Positions 14,241-20,994 of a stretch of DNA of 21,678 bases are shown piece after piece. Both the position numbers and the translations under genes were made by a program. The stretch is from JBBSJV01 sp038256935 (GTDB taxonomy: Bacteria; Patescibacteriota; JACMRA01). The first letter of the stretch is position 1; every line of letters starts with the position of its first letter. The notes beneath the pieces were generated by a model. That model was given only the letters and a program-made list of their open reading frames with translations, made no database searches and was not told the origin of the DNA. Where the stretch lies: positions 1 through 21,678 of the forward strand of contig JBBSJV010000012.1 in assembly GCA_038256935.1 (NCBI GenBank), read 5' to 3'.

Positions 14241-14795
14241 ATGGCTGATTCATTAAAAACCGATACTAAAGAATACATTTCTCAATCAAAGACTAAATTA
14301 GTTGAAAAATTTGGGAAAAAATTAAACATCTTTGCTTACCCAAATGTTAAACAAGTTTCTGTTAACGTTGGAGTTGGAAGATTAGAAACTAAGCAAGTAG
14401 ATGATGTAGCTAAACAATTAGAGACGCTACTAGGACAAAAGCCTAAATATGTGAAAACCAATAAATCTATTGCGGGGTTCAAGTTAAGAGCTGGTAAAGT
14501 TGTTGGATTACAGGTTACTTTGAGAGGACAAAAAATGTATGATTTTATACTTAATTTGATCTATTTAGCTCTTCCAAGAAGTAGAGATTTCAAAGGAATT
14601 AGTAGGTCTAATTTTGACAAAACCAAAAAAACATATAGTATTGGTATAAGATCGGCATCTATATTTCCAACGATTGGATTTGATAATGCACAAGATTTTG
14701 GCATGCAAGTAAATATAACATTTAAAAACGGTCAAAACAACGATTTTCTATTAGAAACTTTAAATTTCCCATTCACTAAAGCAAATTCAAATTAA
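14241..14795 (+). CDS. rplE: 50S ribosomal protein L5
   Basis: L5 binds 5S rRNA and contacts P-site tRNA and S13. The 184-residue protein has PNVKQVSVNVGVGR near residue 34 (family P.l.KivlN.G.G), then GQKPKYVKTNKSIAGFKLRAGKVVGLQVTLRG, the strong family signature, then ALPRSRDFKGIS and IFPTIGFDNAQDFGMQVNITF. The N-terminal 20 residues are extended relative to compact forms. Position before S14 is canonical. Confidence 0.97.
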   Translation: MADSLKTDTKEYISQSKTKLVEKFGKKLNIFAYPNVKQVSVNVGVGRLETKQVDDVAKQLETLLGQKPKYVKTNKSIAGFKLRAGKVVGLQVTLRGQKMYDFILNLIYLALPRSRDFKGISRSNFDKTKKTYSIGIRSASIFPTIGFDNAQDFGMQVNITFKNGQNNDFLLETLNFPFTKANSN

Positions 14796-14796
14796 T

Positions 14797-14985
14797 ATGG
14801 CAAGAAAAGCATTACGTATCAAAGCACTTAAAAAACCTAAATTCAAATCTAGGGTAGTTCGCAGATGTCCACTTTGTGGCAGAGGCAATGGAACTCTTAG
14901 ATATTTTGGAAATATGTGTAGAATTTGTGTCAGAGAAACTGCCAGAGATGGCCTATTAACAGGATTTGTAAAAAGTAGTAAATAA
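14797..14985 (+). CDS. rpsN: 30S ribosomal protein S14, zinc-binding type
   Basis: The short 62-residue form carries an intact zinc site: C24, C27 (CPLCGRGNG) and C41, C44 (CRICVRETA). This is the type Z S14 (RpsN/RpsZ) that folds around Zn2+, as opposed to the 100-residue zinc-free form. It sits in the head of the small subunit near S3 and S10. The final residues ARDGLLTGFVKSSK match the family C-terminus. Confidence 0.97.
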   Translation: MARKALRIKALKKPKFKSRVVRRCPLCGRGNGTLRYFGNMCRICVRETARDGLLTGFVKSSK

Positions 14986-14987
14986 TT

Positions 14988-15383
14988 ATGTCATTTCAAG
15001 ATATTGTAAGCGATTTTGTAGCTAGAATAAATAACGGTCTCCAGGCTGGCCATAAATCAGTCCAAGTAATCAAGTCAAAGTTCATTGTTAACCTTTGTAA
15101 AAAATTGGTTAGATTAAATCTTATTGATTCTTTTGAAGAAGAAGATAGATTTGTAACTGTTCAAATCAATTCTATTAAATTAGCTAAGCTAAAACGTGTT
15201 TCTAAACCAGGCCAGAGAGTTTTCGTTGGATTTGAAGATAGACTCCCAATCGAAGGTGGTTTTGGTTATACTTTAATCACAACTTCAACTGGTATTCTTA
15301 CTGATGTAGAATCCAGAACTCAAAAAGTTGGTGGTGAAGCTGTTCTTCAAGCTGTAAAACCCTATTTGACAAGAAAAAATTAG
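14988..15383 (+). CDS. rpsH: 30S ribosomal protein S8
   Basis: S8 is a primary 16S rRNA binder that represses the spc operon in E. coli. The 131-residue protein has DIVSDFVARINNGLQAG at the N-terminus (family DPIADMLTRIRNA), an internal LKRVSKPGQRVFV and the C-terminal G-[IL]-L-T stretch with VGGEAVLQAV. It is followed by a 19-base gap to L6, and the usual final GG[EK]..C.VW is replaced by a divergent end. Confidence 0.94.
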   Translation: MSFQDIVSDFVARINNGLQAGHKSVQVIKSKFIVNLCKKLVRLNLIDSFEEEDRFVTVQINSIKLAKLKRVSKPGQRVFVGFEDRLPIEGGFGYTLITTSTGILTDVESRTQKVGGEAVLQAVKPYLTRKN

Positions 15384-15402
15384 TATAATAAGAAAAAATA
15401 TA

Positions 15403-15933
15403 ATGTCTCGTGTTGGAAAAAAAATAATCGAAATACCTTCTAATGTAGAAGTTAAAGTTGATGGTAAGACAGTTGTAGTCAAAGGAGCTTTAGGAGAACT
15501 CACTAAAGAATTCACTGACTTGGTAACTATTACTGTTGATAATTCTACTGTCCAAGTTGGAGTATTAGATGAAAAGAGCAAGAAAAGCCGCGCTATCTGG
15601 GGTACTACACGTGCCCTTATCCAAAATATGATTATCGGTGTCTCTGCTGGTTTTACTAAACAAGTTGAGCTAAATGGGGTTGGATACAGAATGGAACTTG
15701 GTACTGAGCTAACTTTATTTATTGGTTTCTCACATCCGGTCAAAGTCGTTATTCCAGAAGGTCTTCAACTCAAGCTTGAGAAAAATGTTTTATCTGGAAC
15801 ATCCAATGATAAACAATTGATTGGTAGTTTCTTTTCAAATGTACACGATATGAAACCATGTGATCCTTATAAACAAAAAGGATTCAAATTCCCAGGTAGA
15901 TTCTATATTAAAAAAGTAGGTAAACGAGGATAG
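15403..15933 (+). CDS. rplF: 50S ribosomal protein L6
   Basis: L6 sits near the factor-binding stalk of the large subunit. The 176-residue protein opens with MSRVGKKIIEIPSNVEV, has GALGELTKEF, then the second domain with VGYRMELGTELTLFIGFSHPV and VLSGTSNDKQLIGSFFSNVH, and the C-terminal DPYKQKGFKF, close to the family P-Y-K-G-KG motif. A TATAAT-like hexamer lies at 15384-15389, but it has no -35 at normal distance. Confidence 0.97.
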   Translation: MSRVGKKIIEIPSNVEVKVDGKTVVVKGALGELTKEFTDLVTITVDNSTVQVGVLDEKSKKSRAIWGTTRALIQNMIIGVSAGFTKQVELNGVGYRMELGTELTLFIGFSHPVKVVIPEGLQLKLEKNVLSGTSNDKQLIGSFFSNVHDMKPCDPYKQKGFKFPGRFYIKKVGKRG

Positions 15934-15934
15934 T

Positions 15935-16231
15935 ATGACTAGTAAAAAACAAGACAACAAACGACATATCAAAGTAATGATTAACAGATCTAATAAAAAT
16001 GTATCTGCCTTAATTTTTGATACACTCAACAATAAAACTTTAGCCACTTATTCAAGTAACAACTCTAAAGATTCCAAAAATCAAAAGTCAGTTGATATCG
16101 GGAAAAAAGTAGCTGAGTTTTTGAAGAAGCACAAAATTACTAGTGCTGTTTTTGATAGAAACAACTATCGATACCATGGTAGAGTTGCAGCAATTGCAGA
16201 TTCAATCAGAGAAAATGGTGTCACAATCTAA
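15935..16231 (+). CDS. rplR: 50S ribosomal protein L18
   Basis: L18 binds 5S rRNA together with L5. The protein has 98 residues, shorter than the typical 115-120 because the basic N-terminal arm is reduced. RHIKVMINRSNKNVSALIFD and IGKKVAEFLKKHKITSAVFDR match the family strand and helix. The terminal FDRNNYRYHGRVAAIADSIRENG is the diagnostic RNA-contact region (family Y.GRV.A.A.A.RE.G). It lies one base after L6. Confidence 0.95.
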   Translation: MTSKKQDNKRHIKVMINRSNKNVSALIFDTLNNKTLATYSSNNSKDSKNQKSVDIGKKVAEFLKKHKITSAVFDRNNYRYHGRVAAIADSIRENGVTI

Positions 16232-16242
16232 AATATACTATT

Positions 16243-16869
16243 ATGGAAGCTGAAAATAAAGTAACAACTACTAAACCAACAAATCCTACTCAAGCTGGTC
16301 AATCAAATAGATCAGGTGAAAGAAGTCTTTCTGAAAGAGCTAGAACTAGAAGAGAAGCTAGAACTAATTCTAGAAAAAGAGGCGGGCCAAATGGTAGAAA
16401 TAACAAAAGAAAACGTGAAGTCGAAGATAGTGATATTGAAACTAGAGTTATCTCTGTTCGTCGTGTTACTCGTGTTGTAAAAGGTGGTAAAAGAATGAGA
16501 TTTTCAGCCTTGGTAGTAGCAGGAGATCTTAATGGAAAAGTTGGTATTGGAATTAGAAAAGGAACTGATTACCAAGATGCTGTTGCTAAAGCTACTAAAA
16601 AAGCCAAAGCTTCCATGATCAAAGTCAACATCAATGAAGATAGCAGTATTGATTTTACTTCCAAAACCAAACACAAAGCTGCCCTTATCTACCTAAAACC
16701 TGCTAAAAAAGGTACTGGTATCATCGCTGGAGGATTTTTACGTCCAGTAGTAGAGCTTGCAGGTATCAAAAATGTATATTCCAAAATCATTGGTACTCGT
16801 AACAAAATCGCTGGAACTCAAGCAGCTTTCAAAGCACTTGGTAATTACTCAATAACCGTTAATCAATAA
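16243..16869 (+). CDS. rpsE: 30S ribosomal protein S5
   Basis: S5 is part of the mRNA entry channel and translational fidelity. The 208-residue protein is longer than the usual 165 through an Arg/Asn-rich N-terminal extension of about 65 residues (RTRREARTNSRKRGGP-like). The core has VISVRRVTRVVKGGKRMRFSA, GVGIGIRKGxx-like VGIGIRKGTDYQDAVAKA, IYLKPAKKGTGIIAGG and the C-terminal GTRNKIAGTQAAFKAL. L30 normally follows; here tsf does, five bases on. Confidence 0.97.
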   Translation: MEAENKVTTTKPTNPTQAGQSNRSGERSLSERARTRREARTNSRKRGGPNGRNNKRKREVEDSDIETRVISVRRVTRVVKGGKRMRFSALVVAGDLNGKVGIGIRKGTDYQDAVAKATKKAKASMIKVNINEDSSIDFTSKTKHKAALIYLKPAKKGTGIIAGGFLRPVVELAGIKNVYSKIIGTRNKIAGTQAAFKALGNYSITVNQ

Positions 16870-16874
16870 TTAAT

Positions 16875-17459
16875 ATGTCTATTAGCTTAATCAAAACAAT
16901 TCGTGAAAAAACAGGTTTATCATTTAAAGACATCAAAAAAGCTGTAGACGCAATGCCAGAAGCTGGTGAAGATCAAATCATTGATCACTTGAGAAAGCAA
17001 GGTGTTTTAAAACAACAATCCAGACAAGATAGAGTCACGGCTCAAGGTGCAATTTTTTCTTATGTTCACGAGGGAAGAATCGGAGTTTTACTCGAAGTTA
17101 AGTGTGAGACTGATTTTGTAGCTCGCTCTGATGTATTTAAACAAATGGGTAACGATATCTGTCTTCATATTGCAGCTTACCAACCTGCCTTTATTTCAGA
17201 ATCAGACATGAGTGAAGAATTTATCAACAAGGAAATTGAAATTGCCAAAGAACAATTGATCCAGGAAGGCAAGCCTGAAAATATTATTGATAAAATTCTA
17301 GAAGGAAAAAAAGGTAAAATTATAGAGGAAAATACACTTTTACACCAACAATTCTTAAAAGAACCAACAATGAAAGTAACTGATCATTTAGCTGAAGTAA
17401 TGCAAGCTACTGGTGAAAAAATCGAAATAGCAAAATTTTTAATCTTAACTTTAAACTAA
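16875..17459 (+). CDS. tsf: Elongation factor Ts, short form
   Basis: EF-Ts exchanges GDP for GTP on EF-Tu. The 194-residue protein has the N-terminal UBA-like domain (IKTIREKTGLSFKDIKKAVD) and the Tu-contact motif ETDFVARSDVFKQMG at about residues 79-93, followed by one core domain instead of two, as in the short Thermus-like forms. The C-terminus is KVTDHLAEVMQATGEKIEIAKFLI. In most bacteria tsf follows rpsB. Its place between S5 and L25 in the ribosomal operon is unusual. Confidence 0.95.
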   Translation: MSISLIKTIREKTGLSFKDIKKAVDAMPEAGEDQIIDHLRKQGVLKQQSRQDRVTAQGAIFSYVHEGRIGVLLEVKCETDFVARSDVFKQMGNDICLHIAAYQPAFISESDMSEEFINKEIEIAKEQLIQEGKPENIIDKILEGKKGKIIEENTLLHQQFLKEPTMKVTDHLAEVMQATGEKIEIAKFLILTLN

Positions 17460-17463
17460 ACAC

Positions 17464-18108
17464 ATGACTCACGCCAAACTAAATGTTAATGTAAGAACGC
17501 TGATTGGAAATGATGCTAGAAAACTTCGAAGATCAGGTTTAATCCCTGCTGTAATCTACGGTAAAACTTTGGATGAAAATATCAACATTGAGATCCCTTA
17601 TAATCAGTTTGTAAAATTATATTCTCAAGTTGGTCGAACTTCAGTTGTAGAAATCATTGCCGGAGACGAGAAGAAAGCCATTCCTACTCTAGTTCAATCA
17701 GTTAGTCTTAATCCAGTAACAGATTTAGTAGCTCATGTTGATTTCTTGGCTGTTAATCTAAAACAAAAGACAATTGCCCATGTTCCATTAGAATTTATCA
17801 ATGAATCACCAATGGTTAAATCAGACGGCGCCGTTGTTTCATTTACTATAAATGAAATTGAAGTAGAAGCCTTCCCAGATAAACTTCCAGATAAGATCCA
17901 AGTAAACCTTGAGGCTTTAGATAACATGGATGCTGTTATTCATATTTCAGATCTAGCTACCTCTACTGATTTTGAAATAATTAACGATGCAGAAGAAGTA
18001 GTAGCCTCCTTAACAGTTGCTAAAGAAGAAGTCGAAGAAGAAGTAGCTGAAGTAGTAGTAGAGGGTGAAGGAGAGGGAGAAACTGTTGAACCAAAAACTG
18101 AAGAATAA
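17464..18108 (+). CDS. rplY: 50S ribosomal protein L25 (CTC/TL5 family)
   Basis: L25 binds 5S rRNA. The 214-residue protein is the long two-domain CTC type: an N-terminal RNA-binding domain (LNVNVRTLIGNDARKLRRSGLIPAVIYGK, with the LR..G.iPAVvYG core) and a beta domain, ending in a very acidic tail (EEVEEEVAEVV and later Glu/Gly repeats). Standing in a ribosomal protein cluster is uncommon for rplY, which is usually next to pth. It takes the space that L30 would hold, together with tsf. Confidence 0.95.
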   Translation: MTHAKLNVNVRTLIGNDARKLRRSGLIPAVIYGKTLDENINIEIPYNQFVKLYSQVGRTSVVEIIAGDEKKAIPTLVQSVSLNPVTDLVAHVDFLAVNLKQKTIAHVPLEFINESPMVKSDGAVVSFTINEIEVEAFPDKLPDKIQVNLEALDNMDAVIHISDLATSTDFEIINDAEEVVASLTVAKEEVEEEVAEVVVEGEGEGETVEPKTEE

Positions 18109-18132
18109 TTTTAAATTAATTATAGATATTAT

Positions 18133-18558
18133 ATGCTTACATTACAATCACTACCAAAAACTACAGCCAAAAAGCAAAGAGTTGGACGCGGTGGTAATCG
18201 AGGAAAAAATGCTGGTGCTGGCCACAAAGGTCAACTTAAAAGAGCTGGTAAAACTAGAGTTGGTTTTGAAGGTGGACAAAAGCCTTTGACACGTAGAACT
18301 CCAAAGTTCAAAGGGTACCAGTTTGCTGGAAAAAAATCTAAACAAATAATCTCTTTACCAAACTCTTACATTGAGAAATTTTTCAATGAGGGAGATGAAA
18401 TCACGCTTCAAAAATTAAAGGATACAAAAGCAGTAGAATTAACTGTTAAAAAAGTCAGGGTTATCTACTCTAAGCCTTTTACAAAGAAGCTTACATTTGA
18501 CACAAACTCAGATACAGTGTATGTAACTAAGGGAGTGGCTAACGCTATGGGTGTGTAG
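18133..18558 (+). CDS. rplO: 50S ribosomal protein L15
   Basis: L15 is a late assembly protein that stabilises the large subunit. The 141-residue protein starts MLTLQSLPKTTAKKQRVGRG and has GNRGKNAGAGHKGQLKRAG, FEGGQKPLTRRTPKFKG (family FEGGQ.Pl.RR.PK.G) and a C-terminal beta region DTVYVTKGVANAMGV. Its last three codons (GGT GTG TAG, 18550-18558) lie inside the tRNA gene, so the coding end and the tRNA 5' end overlap by ten bases. The gap before it (24 bases) is AT-rich with no visible signal. Confidence 0.96.
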   Translation: MLTLQSLPKTTAKKQRVGRGGNRGKNAGAGHKGQLKRAGKTRVGFEGGQKPLTRRTPKFKGYQFAGKKSKQIISLPNSYIEKFFNEGDEITLQKLKDTKAVELTVKKVRVIYSKPFTKKLTFDTNSDTVYVTKGVANAMGV

Positions 18559-18625
18559 CTCAGTTGGTTAGAGCACCTCACTGATAATGAGGAGGTCACT
18601 GGTTCGAATCCAGTCATACCCACCA
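18549..18625 (+). tRNA. tRNA-Ile (anticodon GAU)
   Basis: A complete 77-base cloverleaf with encoded CCA: acceptor GGGTGTG (18549-18555) with CATACCC (18615-18621, one G-U), D-arm GCTC/GAGC (18558-18561, 18571-18574), anticodon stem CCTCA/TGAGG (18576-18580, 18588-18592) with GAT at 18583-18585, T-arm ACTGG/CCAGT (18598-18602, 18610-18614) with loop TTCGAAT, discriminator A 18622 and CCA 18623-18625. GAU decodes AUC and AUU isoleucine codons. It lies in the ribosomal operon between L15 and rpoA, overlapping the L15 stop. tRNA processing would create the 5' end of the rpoA message. Confidence 0.97.
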
Positions 18626-18641
18626 CTAAATTCAAAATAAT

Positions 18642-19535
18642 ATGATTGACGTAAATCAACTACAATATCCGAACATTCAAACAACTTTAGAAACTTTAGA
18701 TAATAATAAGTTTAAAATCAGTATCAATCCGTTATTACCTGGTTTTGGGCATACTCTTGGAAATTCCATTCGCAGAGTTATGTTATCCTCAGTTCCTGGT
18801 TTTTCTGTGGTAACTATTAGAATCAATGATGTTACTCATGAGTATCAAGGAGTGGAAGGAGTCGTTGAAGATGTTTTAAATGTAGTTTTGAATTTGAAAA
18901 AACTAAGAGTAAAAATAAACAGTAGCGAGGAAAAAGCTACACTTAAAATTAATGTTAAAAAAGAAGGAGATATTACCGCTAACATGTTCAAATCTGAAAG
19001 TGATGTTATAGTCTTGAACCCTGATTTATATATTTGTCATTTAAGTAAAGATTTAGATTTAAATATCGAAGTAGATATTAAAAAAGGAGTTGGATATCTA
19101 GCTGCTGATCAAATCGATTTTGGAAGTAATTTAGACCCTCACAACTTGCTTGTAGATGCTCTTTTCTCACCTGTTAGAAATGTTGCCCTAAATGTAGACA
19201 AAGTCCGTGTAGGAGATCAAACAAACTTTGACAAATTAGATATTACTTTTGATACCGATGGATCAATTAGTGGAGAGGATTTAGCAAGTTATTGTTTTGG
19301 TATTTTAGCTCAGCTTTACCAGCAAATGAATTCAAGTCTTACTTCAGGAACTGTTGCTCCTGTTACTAAAAAGAAAGCATCTAGCTTAGATCTACCAGAA
19401 GACTTAGTTGCTATTTTAGAAAAAAATGAAGTTACAACTATGGATCAGCTAGAAGACAAAAGAGACGAGCTTAATGATTTTGCTGGAATCACTAGTAAGC
19501 ACATCAAACAAATCGAAAAATTATTAGACGCTTAA
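18642..19535 (+). CDS. rpoA: RNA polymerase alpha subunit
   Basis: Alpha dimerises to nucleate RNA polymerase assembly, and its C-terminal domain contacts UP elements and activators. The 297-residue protein has the N-terminal PLLPGFGHTLGNSIRRVMLSS motif at about residues 30-50 (family PLE.GFG.TLGNALRR.LLSS) and the insert domain with GVGYLAADQ. The alphaCTD at about residues 250-297 (LDLPEDLVAILEKNEVTT...) is recognisable as the helical helix-hairpin-helix-like fold but divergent. It starts 16 bases after the tRNA; S13, S11, S4 and L17, its usual partners, are absent. The following gene is four bases downstream. Confidence 0.96.
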   Translation: MIDVNQLQYPNIQTTLETLDNNKFKISINPLLPGFGHTLGNSIRRVMLSSVPGFSVVTIRINDVTHEYQGVEGVVEDVLNVVLNLKKLRVKINSSEEKATLKINVKKEGDITANMFKSESDVIVLNPDLYICHLSKDLDLNIEVDIKKGVGYLAADQIDFGSNLDPHNLLVDALFSPVRNVALNVDKVRVGDQTNFDKLDITFDTDGSISGEDLASYCFGILAQLYQQMNSSLTSGTVAPVTKKKASSLDLPEDLVAILEKNEVTTMDQLEDKRDELNDFAGITSKHIKQIEKLLDA

Positions 19536-19539
19536 AGTT

Positions 19540-19971
19540 ATGAATAATATTGACTGGAGCAAATTAACTGATTTTAAATATTGGTTTGAAGGTGTATCAG
19601 GAGGTAGCGCAGCTACTCCCCCAGTTGAGTTATACTCTTTTCATTTTTGGTTCCTAACTACGTTACCCGTAACTTTATTTTTGGTTGGAGTAGGGTTAAA
19701 AGTTGCAAAGTCCTTTTTACATTTAGACCATCCTTTAGTAGAAAAGTTTGATCAATGGGGGTCTCAAATCATCTGGATAGCATCTTTATTTAGCATTTGG
19801 TTCTTATTTAGACAAATGAATATTGGCTTTTTAAGTGCTAGATTTTGGACTTTGATTTTAGGAGCTTGGTTTGTCATTGCCTCTTATTTTGTCTTCAAAT
19901 ATTTTTCTTTCTTGTATCAAGTTGAATATTTATACTTCAAAGAACATCAAAAATTCCAAGCAAGTAAATAA
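19540..19971 (+). CDS. Unknown integral membrane protein, last gene of the operon
   Basis: I do not recognise this 143-residue protein. It has a Ser/Thr-rich soluble N-terminus of about 30 residues and three predicted membrane segments (about residues 33-54, 75-93 and 98-121), rich in Phe and Trp, with a charged C-terminus (YLYFKEHQKFQASK). The start lies four bases after rpoA and the terminator follows, so it is co-transcribed with the ribosomal operon. In the standard order rplQ (L17) occupies this place, but no L17 features are seen. A role in membrane-linked translation or secretion would be a guess from context only. Confidence 0.7.
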   Translation: MNNIDWSKLTDFKYWFEGVSGGSAATPPVELYSFHFWFLTTLPVTLFLVGVGLKVAKSFLHLDHPLVEKFDQWGSQIIWIASLFSIWFLFRQMNIGFLSARFWTLILGAWFVIASYFVFKYFSFLYQVEYLYFKEHQKFQASK

Positions 19972-19989
19972 CTAGTTTTTAATTCAATT

Positions 19990-20012
19990 CTCCCTTTAAG
20001 GGAGTTTTATTT
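19990..20012 (+). terminator. Rho-independent terminator of the ribosomal operon
   Basis: CTCCC (19990-19994) and GGGAG (20000-20004) with a TTTAA loop are followed by TTTTATTTTATTTT. It lies 18 bases after the stop of the membrane protein gene, at the end of the co-directional block. Confidence 0.8.
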
Positions 20013-20059
20013 TATTTTCAATCTTCATTTTGCCTTACTAAAAATCCTAACCACAAAGA

Positions 20060-20857
20060 CTATAGTGAGAATTTAGATAGCAAAGCTTTATGATCAGAAA
20101 AGTCAATTTGTTCTGTTATTGTCGACTCGTGATTCAAACCTTTAGAAAAAACATGATCGATATCAAGGCCATTTGGAAAGTCTTTAAGTTTGGCACGGTG
20201 ATGCTCTGACAGGGTATCCTTTATATCCAAAGTGTGACAGCTTAAGGCTTCATTTAATAAATTTACAGAATATGACTTGGCTCTTATATTCATATCTCCA
20301 GAGAGAATTGTGGGGATGTCTTTAGAATTTTGGATAATGGCTTTTATAAACAAGGATAAATTGTAAGTTTGTTCAGTTTCAGTGCACAAATCAGTAACAG
20401 TGTAGTTACAGCAAATCACCCTAATAAGCCCTTTTGGTGTCTGTAATAGATTTACCAATACACATCTGGATTTTAGAGCATGTTTCAAACCACGTGAACC
20501 AGGATAATCATCACTTGGCTGGTCGTGGATAGTACTTCCTGGTAATAAATCCTTATTTGAAATTTGCTTTGGTGCGAAATCCGGGCTATTAAAATAAAAT
20601 TTAATTTCATCAATAACTGGAAACTTTGAAATAATGCCACATCCAATTGTTTGGTTTGTATCAACCTGGTGAAAATGAACGCCCTCGCTATATTTTAATT
20701 CACCATCCAAAAAATCAATAATAGGGCAGTGAGAGTCTGTCGAGTAGGCAATCTCTTGCAAACAGGCAATATCGACTTGGTTTCGCCTGATATATTCAGT
20801 GACTTTAGCTGGGTTTCTAAGGACAGAGATATTTAACTGTAAATGATTTATCTTCAC
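20060..20857 (-). CDS. Endonuclease/exonuclease/phosphatase (EEP) family protein
   Basis: The 265-residue protein belongs to the metal-dependent phosphodiesterase fold that includes exonuclease III, DNase I and inositol phosphatases. Visible motifs are the N9 strand (LQLNIS), CLQEI with metal-binding E35, SGDMN with D188 and N190, DIDHVF with D234 and H235, and SDHKAL with D255 and H256. The mid-domain N-x-H pair common in the family reads N151-Y here, so one site residue is absent. No signal peptide. Substrate cannot be told: DNA repair, RNA cleavage and lipid or phosphate esters are all possible. The start GTG 20857 lies within an AAGGTGA, so the start is uncertain. It diverges from the desaturase gene. 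Confidence 0.8.
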   Translation of the reverse strand: MKINHLQLNISVLRNPAKVTEYIRRNQVDIACLQEIAYSTDSHCPIIDFLDGELKYSEGVHFHQVDTNQTIGCGIISKFPVIDEIKFYFNSPDFAPKQISNKDLLPGSTIHDQPSDDYPGSRGLKHALKSRCVLVNLLQTPKGLIRVICCNYTVTDLCTETEQTYNLSLFIKAIIQNSKDIPTILSGDMNIRAKSYSVNLLNEALSCHTLDIKDTLSEHHRAKLKDFPNGLDIDHVFSKGLNHESTITEQIDFSDHKALLSKFSL

Positions 20858-20926
20858 CTTAATAAATTGTAAAACAAAGCCTTAATTGTAAAGTAAGCGA
20901 GTCTCTCTAGTGAAATATATTATCAT

Positions 20927-20985
20927 TTGACAAAACTAACAATGTTAAGTTTAAACAATAATAGACTACTTTATAACAATGTTAA
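20927..20985 (+). promoter_or_regulatory. Promoter with two operator-like palindromes upstream of the desaturase
   Basis: TTGACA (20927-20932) and TTTAAA (20950-20955) are 17 bases apart. The identical 12-mer TAACAATGTTAA occurs twice, at 20937-20948 (in the promoter spacer) and 20974-20985 (just before the ATG at 20995). Each holds the palindrome TAACnnnGTTA. This arrangement suggests a repressor binding on both sides of the start point, though no regulator gene is seen nearby. Confidence 0.5.
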
Positions 20986-20994
20986 CTACTGAAT

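Noticed and set aside
15366..15389. TTGACA and TATAAT between S8 and L6 as an internal promoter
   Set aside because: The spacer is only 12 bases; a perfect -10 alone is expected often in AT-rich DNA and there is no -35 at 16-18 bases.
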